A stretch of DNA of 6,005 nt, from positions 1-6,005 of the forward strand of contig CAMOHF010000076.1 in the NCBI GenBank assembly GCA_946614685.1, read 5' to 3'. This document shows positions 1-5,719 of the stretch, in pieces (position 1 is the first letter of the stretch; each line of letters starts with the position of its first letter). The notes beneath the pieces were generated by a model. It saw only the letters and a program-made list of their open reading frames with translations. It was not told the DNA's origin and did not search any database. Made by a program: the position numbers and the translations under genes. Origin of the DNA: an uncultured Clostridia bacterium (lineage in GTDB: Bacteria; Bacillota; Clostridia; Lachnospirales; Lachnospiraceae).

Positions 1-313
1 TATGGCGAACCCCACACCGGAGATCATGCCGGATGAGGCGAAGGCAGGCGGTGCAAGGATCATCGCTACCGGACGTTCCGATTTCCCGAACCAGATCAAC
101 AACGTACTGGTATTCCCGGGTATCTTCCGCGGCGCTTTGGATGCACGCGCATCCCAGATCACGGAGGAGATGAAGATGGCAGCTGCAAGAGCCATCGCAT
201 CCATCGTATCCGACGACGAGCTCTCTGAGGAGTACATCGTTCCGGATGCATTTAACGAGAATGTTGCAAAGGCCGTAGCAAAGGCAGTGGCTGACTGTGC
301 GGCAAAACAGTAG
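1..313 (+). CDS. Malic enzyme, C-terminal end (5'-truncated by window)
   Basis: This is the last 103 or so residues of an NAD(P)-dependent malic enzyme, the cytoplasmic enzyme that oxidatively decarboxylates malate to pyruvate and CO2 with a divalent metal. The diagnostic stretch is at the very start: NPTPEI followed by a PDEAKAGGA segment, then ATGRSDFPNQINNVL and FPGIFRGALDARA, which are hallmark sequences of the end of the NAD-binding domain in the compact (about 390-residue) bacterial malic enzymes. The tail is Ala-rich helix, as usual. The frame is open through base 2 and the ATG there is internal to the family alignment (an ...AMANPTPE... context), so the true start lies upstream of the window. 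The stop TAG is at 311-313. The moxR-like gene begins 17 bases later with no terminator hairpin between, so read-through into it is plausible. NAD versus NADP preference cannot be judged from this fragment. Confidence 0.93.
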   Translation, partial: MANPTPEIMPDEAKAGGARIIATGRSDFPNQINNVLVFPGIFRGALDARASQITEEMKMAAARAIASIVSDDELSEEYIVPDAFNENVAKAVAKAVADCAAKQ

Positions 314-330
314 ATACAGCGGGAGAATCT

Positions 331-1257
331 ATGCAGGCAAAACTTGATGCAGTCAAGCAGGAAGTGAACAAGGTAATCAAAGGCAAGGAGTACGTGGTGG
401 AGAAGGTGCTCGCTGCGGTGATCGCAGGGGGACATATCCTGATGGAGGATATCCCGGGCGTCGGAAAGACCACGCTTGCCACCACATTTGCCAAAAGTAT
501 GTCTATGGACTACAAGCGTGTGCAGTTTACACCGGACGTGCTTCCCAGTGATATCCTGGGATTTTCCATGTACAACGCGGCAACCAAGGAATTCGAATAC
601 AGAGAAGGAGCCTGTTTCTGTAATCTCTTTCTGGCAGACGAGATCAACCGTACCTCCCCGAAGACGCAGTCTGCACTTCTCGAGGTGATGGAGGAGGGGA
701 CGGCTACGGTGGACGGGGTTACGAGATCGCTTCCGGATCCCTTTGTGGTGATCGCAACGGAGAACCCCTACGGTTCTTCCGGTACGCAGATGCTGCCGGA
801 GTCCCAGTTGGACCGCTTTATGGTATGCCTTTCCATGGGCTACCCCGAACACTCGGATGCTGTGAAGATTCTGAAGGGCAATGCCTCAAGACCTGTGGAA
901 CAGGTGGCTGCCGTGATGACGGCGGACGAGCTCGTGGCAGTCAGAAAGATGACCAACGACATGTTCATCCGCGATGAGATCTATGAGTACATCGTGACCA
1001 TCGTGGAAAATACCCGCACGAATCCCATGTTCTCCATGGGCGCAAGCCCCCGAGGTACCATCGCACTGCTTCGTATGGCGAAGGCGATGGCCGTGATCGA
1101 CGGCAGGGATTACGTAACAGCTGAGGATGTGCAAAACTGTGTCAAGGATACCCTCGGACACAGAGTGAAACTTGCAGCCAGGGCGAAGGCCCAGGGCATG
1201 ACGGTGGACCAGGCACTTCGCAATCTTCTGGCCCTGCTTGCCGTTCCCAGAAACTGA
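331..1257 (+). CDS. MoxR-family AAA+ ATPase
   Basis: This 308-residue cytoplasmic ATPase has the full MoxR signature. Walker A is PGVGKTT at residues 42-48 (catalytic Lys46). Walker B is LFLADEINR at about 99-107 (Asp103, Glu104), followed by the family's SPKTQSALLEVMEE helix. Sensor 1 is ATENP (Asn145), the arginine finger lies in QLDRF (Arg162), and sensor 2 is in GASPRG (Arg241). The length is typical (about 300-330). MoxR proteins are thought to act as ring-shaped chaperone-like ATPases working with a neighbouring DUF58 or VWA-domain partner; the substrate here is unknown. The ATG at 331 is supported by GGGAG at 321-325, five bases upstream. The gene lies 17 bases after the malic enzyme stop and 18 bases before the DUF58 gene. 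It corresponds in family and order to B. subtilis yeaC of the yeaC-yeaD-yebA cluster. No defect in the catalytic motifs is visible. Confidence 0.96.
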   Translation: MQAKLDAVKQEVNKVIKGKEYVVEKVLAAVIAGGHILMEDIPGVGKTTLATTFAKSMSMDYKRVQFTPDVLPSDILGFSMYNAATKEFEYREGACFCNLFLADEINRTSPKTQSALLEVMEEGTATVDGVTRSLPDPFVVIATENPYGSSGTQMLPESQLDRFMVCLSMGYPEHSDAVKILKGNASRPVEQVAAVMTADELVAVRKMTNDMFIRDEIYEYIVTIVENTRTNPMFSMGASPRGTIALLRMAKAMAVIDGRDYVTAEDVQNCVKDTLGHRVKLAARAKAQGMTVDQALRNLLALLAVPRN

Positions 1258-1273
1258 TTTTGAACTGACATAC

Positions 1274-1388
1274 AAATGACTGTGGTGAAATATATGGATT
1301 GTATCGTAAGAATAATTGCATACCTTTTGTTGCTTGCGATTCACGTGTTGATCTATATATTTCTCCACAGTCATTTTTATTTTATTTT
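1274..1388 (+). promoter_or_regulatory. Long hairpin over DUF58 start plus T-rich tract; putative attenuator/translation switch
   Basis: Bases 1274-1299 are the reverse complement of 1351-1376 at 24 of 26 positions; one more is G-U (1296/1354) and one is a T-T mismatch (1286/1364). Positions 1274-1285 pair without interruption with 1365-1376. Inside the loop a second stem pairs 1300-1310 with 1333-1343 (9 Watson-Crick, one G-U at 1307/1336, one T-T mismatch), leaving a 7-base bulge (1344-1350) and a 22-base terminal loop. The right arm runs into a T-rich tract, 1374-1388, with 13 T of 15. Weaker A/T and G-U pairing continues outward to about 1261/1389. An RNA of this shape would bury ATG 1276, GGTGA 1284-1288 and ATG 1294, and could also act like an intrinsic terminator, although the loop and A/U content are not classical. 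The fold is read from sequence; any regulatory role is inference. Confidence 0.65.
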
Positions 1389-2334
1389 GCTTGTGGCGAT
1401 GGTTACGGCACCGATTCTTACGGCTGCCGCCAATTTCTGGCTGCGCCGGTCCGTCTCTGTGGAGATCCTGGCAGGAACGGGCAAGGAAGCGTATGCGAGA
1501 AAGCGGGAGGAGACCTTCTTCTATCTGAAGGTGAAGAATACCTCCTGGGCCATGAGCCTTGACGCAAAGGTATCGCTTACCATCGCGAACACCTTCTTCG
1601 GTACCGAGGGTACATTTACGGTTTCCGTGCCCGTACATATGCACGGAACCTATGAACTCGAGATTCCTGTGATCCCGGATTTTCCGGGCATCGTGACACT
1701 TCAGGCAGATGCGATCCGCGTGAAGGATCTGCTTGGATTCTTCTATCTGAAGAAGAAGGTGGCGTCCTCGGCTTCTGTGACGGTGATGCCGTCGTATGTC
1801 GGCAAGGGTACCTACGACCGGACGGCAGTGGAAAGCGGCATGCTCGAGAGTGAGGAAAGCTCCAAGCGCGGCAATGATTTTTCCGACGTGCAGGAGATCC
1901 GTGAGTACATTCCCGGCGACAAGCTGATGAGCATTCACTGGAAGCTGTCGGCGAAACGCGATGTGTTGATGGTGAAGGACCGCGTATCCATGTCCGACAG
2001 GCAGCTGGTGATCGTGCCGGAGCTTCTTTCCGACCACATGATGCTTGATGCCGTGGTGGAGGCAACCTACGGCCTGGTCAGGACGCTGATCGAGGACGGT
2101 ACGACGGTGCGTCTGATGTACTGGAGTATGGGATCGTATGATTATCAGGAATTCCGGATCGATTATGCAAGTGATCTTGAGACTGCATTTGCCAGGATGT
2201 ACTATGAACGGACCTATCAGGTGGCGGATGAGGCTGCCACGCATATGGCACAGGTTCATCCGGAGATCAAGTCCTATCTGTACGTGACGGGCGGCGGCTC
2301 GGGTGCGGATGTCTTTGTAAGGGAGAACGGATAG
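1276..2334 (+). CDS. DUF58-domain membrane protein, MoxR partner
   Basis: This 352-residue protein has two adjacent hydrophobic helices at about residues 10-30 and 34-54, then a soluble region. The DUF58 signature runs from Gly199 to about 236: GNDFSDVQEIREYIPGD followed by IHWKLSAKRDVLMVK, matching the family pattern of an EF/DF, a REY-x-PGD and a W-x-x-SA-[KR] block. The following VWA-like segment begins LVIVPELLSDHM (244-255), where many relatives carry a metal-binding DxSxS motif; that motif is absent, so metal binding is unlikely. The position directly after moxR and directly before the transglutaminase gene matches B. subtilis yeaD. The start is uncertain. ATG 1276 has no clear Shine-Dalgarno, whereas in-frame ATG 1294 (residue 7) follows GGTGA at 1284-1288. 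Both lie inside a long inverted repeat. The first 45 codons are AT-richer, with several TTG and ATA codons, unlike the rest of the gene. Confidence 0.93.
   Translation: MTVVKYMDCIVRIIAYLLLLAIHVLIYIFLHSHFYFILLVAMVTAPILTAAANFWLRRSVSVEILAGTGKEAYARKREETFFYLKVKNTSWAMSLDAKVSLTIANTFFGTEGTFTVSVPVHMHGTYELEIPVIPDFPGIVTLQADAIRVKDLLGFFYLKKKVASSASVTVMPSYVGKGTYDRTAVESGMLESEESSKRGNDFSDVQEIREYIPGDKLMSIHWKLSAKRDVLMVKDRVSMSDRQLVIVPELLSDHMMLDAVVEATYGLVRTLIEDGTTVRLMYWSMGSYDYQEFRIDYASDLETAFARMYYERTYQVADEAATHMAQVHPEIKSYLYVTGGGSGADVFVRENG
1284..1288 (+). promoter_or_regulatory. Shine-Dalgarno-like GGTGA favouring ATG 1294
   Basis: GGTGA sits five bases before the in-frame ATG at 1294, while no purine-rich anti-SD match stands before ATG 1276 (the preceding bases read TGACATACAA). 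Starting at 1294 would give MDCIVRIIAYLLL, placing the first membrane helix almost at the N-terminus. The site is weak compared with those of the neighbours (GGGAG before moxR, GGGAGA before the transglutaminase gene, GAGAGG before galE), and it lies inside the left arm of the inverted repeat. It is the best ribosome-binding candidate for this gene, but not a strong one. Confidence 0.4.
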
Positions 2335-4662
2335 ATGGCAAGAAAGGTGAAAGAACAAACACCTGTCCTGTGCGACGGCGTCAGACTGTCCGAGAGCTTC
2401 TACGAGAAGAAGGAGAATCGTATCTTCACGCTGCTTGTGAAGGGGTTCATCGTCTACCTTCTTGCGATGGGCGCTGTCGGCTTCTACCTGTCCGCTATGG
2501 ATGTGTCATACAACGAGATCCTGTGCCACTTTGTGATCCTTGTGGTATCGCTTCTTTGCGCACTGCTTTACTACAGGCTGTTGATAGAAAATCTGGGCTA
2601 TCTGGCGCTCTTTTTAACCTTCGGCTATCTGGTGCTTGTGTTCCGGGACTATATCAACTCCGGATACTATGCGATGGTGAACATCACGATCCGAAATGCT
2701 TCCGAGTACTTTGACGTGGATGTGAAAAAGCTCTATACGGAGCGGATCGGTGACCGTTATCTGACGATCACCTTGATGGCGATCTTTGTGGGCGTGGTGC
2801 TGGCCATCCTACTGAACGTCTTCATATCGAGACGTATGCAGTATGTAAATGCGCTGTTTGCGGTGATGTTTCTGAATGTGATCCCGCTTTATCTCGTGTT
2901 TGAACCCGGGATGCTCTACACGCTGATGATCGTGACCGGACTTTCCGCGTCCATGGTCATAAAGGGCGGAAGGCATTATAATCCCCTCTTGCAGATCAAG
3001 CGAAGCGATACGGCGTACGAACTGAAGGAGAAGCGAAAGAAGCGGGAATTCTCTTACATCTATGATGTAAAAGCTATGCTGCAGGCCGGGGCGCTGGCGG
3101 CGGTTTTCTCCATCCTGGTGGTTTCGGGCGTGCACGCCTTCCGGCCGGTGGAGAGCTTCAATGTCGGCTATAAGACCAACAAATACAAGGAACTGACCAT
3201 GTCGGCCATCAGTACCGTGATGCTTGACGGTTTCGAGGGCCTGATGCGCGATTCGAGATACAAGGGAGGGTTGCGCTCCGGAGAACTCGGAAGTGTATCC
3301 TCTGTGCGTCTGGATCATCAGACGGATCTGATCATTCAGTTTACGCCATACGATGACAGCATGCTCTATCTTAGGGGCTTTGTCGGAGAAATCTACAATC
3401 CTTATCAGAATGAATGGACGACGGCGGAGGCTGTCCGCGGCGTATCTTTGGATCAGACGGCGGAGATCAATGCTTTGGAAGCCGCATATGACGAGGGAGA
3501 TGAATTTGCTGCCCGAGGACAGATGCGGATTCGAAATGTGGACGGTGGACCCGATGTGACATATCGCCCCTACTACACGGCGGAGTACGTGAAGAACAGT
3601 CGAAACTTCTTCTATGATGTCACCTACTATCCGAGGCTACAGGGCAATATGGCCAGGATCAATCCGGATGATTATGAAAGCGGAGCGCCCTACACGGATG
3701 CGGATCTGTACGTGCCGCCGGAAAATTTACCGGTGATCGAAGCATTTGTCCGCGAGAACGGTATGCTCACGGATACCTCGGACCAGCTGATCATCCATGT
3801 GATGGACTATTTTCAGGAGAATATTCCCTACACGGTGCGGCCCGGCAAGACGCCGAAGGGTGAGGACTTCGTCAACTATTTCCTGACTGATAACAAGAAA
3901 GGTTACTGTGCGCATTATGCCTCGGCAGCAGTTTTGATCTTCCGCTATATGGGCATACCGGCCCGCTATGTGGAAGGCTACGCCGTAAGCTACGATGACG
4001 TGACCTCGGGCGAACTGATGGATGAGAAGGCGTATGCATACAGCGATTACTACGACGGATTCTCCGTACTCGGAGAGACGGCGATGGTAGAGGTCGAGGC
4101 GAAGGACGACGACGCCCATGCATGGGTGGAGGTCTACAGCGCCAAATTCGGTTGGATCCCGGTGGATGTGACGCCGGCAAGCTCGGGCGAGGAGGATGTC
4201 TCCGATTTCTGGAGCGACTTCGAACGGCTGATGGGAGACGGAGATTCCACCGACGGAGAGATCACCGACGGCGGCAACGGCTTGCGTATCTCCCAGAATC
4301 TGATCAAGACGGTGATCTATGTGATCGTCGGGCTGATGCTTGCGGCTTCCGCGTTCGGTGTGCTTCTTGTGCTGATCAGAAGGATTCTGTATCTGATCCG
4401 CTATACACGTGCGTCGGAAAGTGATAAACTTGTTATGAATTATGCGGCGCGACGGAAGAAGCGCGCCCGGAAGGACGAGGGCTTTAAGGCTTGCTTGAAT
4501 TATAAGACACAGGTGGCCTACCTTGCGAAGGAGGAATTCCCTGCCTATGCGGATCTCGTCTCGCTTCTCGAACGTGCGGGATATGCGGCGGGAAGCATCG
4601 GAAAAGAAGAATTTGACAGAGCCATCGAGGCACTGAACACACTATATGCGAAAGAGAGGTAA
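2335..4662 (+). CDS. Membrane-anchored transglutaminase-like protein
   Basis: This 775-residue polytopic protein resembles YebA-type proteins. Six N-terminal hydrophobic helices (about 31-54, 60-81, 86-104, 142-164, 168-188, 190-208) lead to a strongly basic loop at 209-248 (KEKRKKR), then a seventh helix at about 249-269. Residues 270-655 should therefore be outside the cell. They contain the transglutaminase-like core: KKGYCAHYASAAVLIFRYMG with Cys525, IPARYVEGY at 541-549, DAHAWVEVY with His595, and GWIPVDVTP with Asp611, so the Cys-His-Asp triad is complete. An Asp/Gly-rich linker (about 634-649) precedes an eighth helix (about 656-683) and a basic cytoplasmic tail of about 90 residues. 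The alternation of charged loops agrees with the positive-inside rule. Such domains may act as transglutaminases or cysteine proteases; the substrate is unknown. The ATG directly abuts the DUF58 stop, with GGGAGA at 2321-2326, so translational coupling is likely. Confidence 0.93.
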   Translation: MARKVKEQTPVLCDGVRLSESFYEKKENRIFTLLVKGFIVYLLAMGAVGFYLSAMDVSYNEILCHFVILVVSLLCALLYYRLLIENLGYLALFLTFGYLVLVFRDYINSGYYAMVNITIRNASEYFDVDVKKLYTERIGDRYLTITLMAIFVGVVLAILLNVFISRRMQYVNALFAVMFLNVIPLYLVFEPGMLYTLMIVTGLSASMVIKGGRHYNPLLQIKRSDTAYELKEKRKKREFSYIYDVKAMLQAGALAAVFSILVVSGVHAFRPVESFNVGYKTNKYKELTMSAISTVMLDGFEGLMRDSRYKGGLRSGELGSVSSVRLDHQTDLIIQFTPYDDSMLYLRGFVGEIYNPYQNEWTTAEAVRGVSLDQTAEINALEAAYDEGDEFAARGQMRIRNVDGGPDVTYRPYYTAEYVKNSRNFFYDVTYYPRLQGNMARINPDDYESGAPYTDADLYVPPENLPVIEAFVRENGMLTDTSDQLIIHVMDYFQENIPYTVRPGKTPKGEDFVNYFLTDNKKGYCAHYASAAVLIFRYMGIPARYVEGYAVSYDDVTSGELMDEKAYAYSDYYDGFSVLGETAMVEVEAKDDDAHAWVEVYSAKFGWIPVDVTPASSGEEDVSDFWSDFERLMGDGDSTDGEITDGGNGLRISQNLIKTVIYVIVGLMLAASAFGVLLVLIRRILYLIRYTRASESDKLVMNYAARRKKRARKDEGFKACLNYKTQVAYLAKEEFPAYADLVSLLERAGYAAGSIGKEEFDRAIEALNTLYAKER

Positions 4663-4667
4663 CTTAG

Positions 4668-5684
4668 ATGAGAATACTTGTAACAGGCGGAGCAGGTTAT
4701 ATCGGAAGCCATACGGTTGTGGAACTATTGAATGAGGGACATGAGGCGGTGGTTGTGGACAACCTGTATAACGCAAGCGAGGTTTCTCTTTCCCGTGTGG
4801 AGGAGATCACCGGAAAGAAGGTTACATTTTATAAGGCGGACATCAGGGACAGACAGGCGATGGATGAGATCTTCGACAAGGAGTCCATCGAGTGCGTGAT
4901 CCACTTCGCAGGCCTTAAGGCTGTCGGTGAGTCCGTGGCAAAGCCGCTTGAGTATTACGAGAACAATATCGGAGGTACGCTGACACTTGCCGAGTCCATG
5001 CGGGATCACGGAGTAAAGAACATCATTTTCTCATCCTCCGCTACGGTTTACGGAGATCCGGCATTTGTGCCCATCACGGAGCAGTGTCCGAAGGGCACGC
5101 CGACGAACCCCTACGGATGGACCAAGCATATGATCGAGCAGATGCTTACTGATCTTCACACAGCAGATCCGGAGTGGAATGTTATCCTGCTTCGATACTT
5201 CAATCCCATCGGAGCGCACAAGTCGGGCAAGATCGGTGAAGACCCGAAGGGTATCCCGAACAACCTGCTTCCCTACGTGGCGCAGGTAGCCATCGGCAAG
5301 CTTCCCTGCCTCGGCGTATTCGGCGATGATTATGATACGCCGGACGGAACCTGTATTCGCGACTACATCCACGTGGTGGATCTGGCGAAGGGACATGTGG
5401 CTGCATTAAAGAAAGTCTTGGAAAATCCCGGGGTCAAGGTGTATAATCTTGGTACAGGCAACGGACAGAGTGTCTTTGATGTGGTGAAGGCATTCGGAAA
5501 AGCCTGCGGTCACGAGATTCCTTATGAGGTGAAGCCGCGCCGTGCCGGTGATGTGCCGGTCGTATATTCCGACGCAAGCCTTGCCAAGGAGGAACTCGGA
5601 TGGACAGCCGAGTACGGCATAGACGAGATGTGTGCCGATTCATGGAGATGGCAGAGCCAGAACCCGAACGGTTACGAGGGTTAA
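4668..5684 (+). CDS. galE: UDP-glucose 4-epimerase
   Basis: This cytoplasmic NAD-dependent short-chain dehydrogenase/reductase-family enzyme interconverts UDP-glucose and UDP-galactose (Leloir pathway and envelope glycan precursor supply). It has 338 residues, the same length as the Escherichia coli enzyme, and the key residues fall at the same numbers. The NAD-binding GGAGYIG is at 7-13, the SSSATVYG block has Ser124, and the catalytic pair is Tyr149 and Lys153 in [17 protein letters not shown] (175-184), [12 protein letters not shown] (197-208) and [10 protein letters not shown] (231-240) are further family blocks. At the substrate-pocket position equivalent to E. coli Tyr299 this protein has Val299 ([10 protein letters not shown]), a smaller residue that could admit N-acetylated sugars. 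The start is supported by GAGAGG at 4654-4659, eight bases upstream. The gene lies five bases after the transglutaminase gene, so it is probably co-transcribed with the module. No terminator hairpin follows the stop. Confidence 0.97.
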   Translation: MRILVTGGAGYIGSHTVVELLNEGHEAVVVDNLYNASEVSLSRVEEITGKKVTFYKADIRDRQAMDEIFDKESIECVIHFAGLKAVGESVAKPLEYYENNIGGTLTLAESMRDHGVKNIIFSSSATVYGDPAFVPITEQCPKGTPTNPYGWTKHMIEQMLTDLHTADPEWNVILLRYFNPIGAHKSGKIGEDPKGIPNNLLPYVAQVAIGKLPCLGVFGDDYDTPDGTCIRDYIHVVDLAKGHVAALKKVLENPGVKVYNLGTGNGQSVFDVVKAFGKACGHEIPYEVKPRRAGDVPVVYSDASLAKEELGWTAEYGIDEMCADSWRWQSQNPNGYEG

Positions 5685-5703
5685 TCTTGGGGAAATATGT
5701 TTT

Positions 5704-5710
5704 AAAGGAG
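5704..5710 (+). promoter_or_regulatory. Strong Shine-Dalgarno for chemoreceptor gene
   Basis: AAAGGAG lies nine bases before the ATG at 5720. It is the best anti-SD match in the window and supports that ATG as the start of the truncated last gene. The short galE-receptor gap holds no recognisable -35/-10 pair and no terminator. Confidence 0.75.
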
Positions 5711-5719
5711 TACAGGGGG

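Noticed and set aside
1265..1296. CTGACA (1265-1270) with TATATG (1291-1296) as a possible promoter before DUF58
   Set aside because: The spacer would be 20 bases with only a partial -10 match, and transcription would begin after both ATG codons. The bases are better explained by the inverted repeat.
1623..1648. Perfect 8-base inverted repeat TTCCGTGC/GCACGGAA with a 10-base loop inside DUF58
   Set aside because: Stems of this size are expected about once or twice by chance in 6 kb. It lies in ordinary coding sequence with no T tract or nearby start.
886..2358. A 490-codon open frame on the minus strand, antisense to moxR and DUF58
   Set aside because: The translation is rich in His, Arg and Cys with no recognisable domain, as expected for the complement of codon-biased genes. 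The plus strand carries intact, recognisable MoxR and DUF58 motifs over the same bases.
3727..4180. Two overlapping minus-strand open frames opposite the transglutaminase core
   Set aside because: They are low-complexity Arg/Pro/His/Ser-rich translations opposite the conserved Cys-His-Asp core, so they are shadow frames.
4237..4282. DGDSTDGEITDG (residues 635-646 of the transglutaminase protein) as a calcium-binding EF-hand-like loop
   Set aside because: The spacing is off by one residue from the EF-hand pattern and no flanking helices are evident. It reads better as an acidic, Gly-rich linker before the last membrane helix.
5634..5641. GCCGATTC resembling a sigma-28 -10 element upstream of the chemoreceptor
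   Set aside because: No TAAA-type -35 element is found about 15 bases upstream, and the bases are ordinary Ala-Asp codons near the end of galE.
5661..5700. AACCC/GGGTT at the galE end as a terminator
   Set aside because: The stem has only five pairs with a 12-base loop, and what follows (AATCTTGGGGAAAT) is not a T tract.
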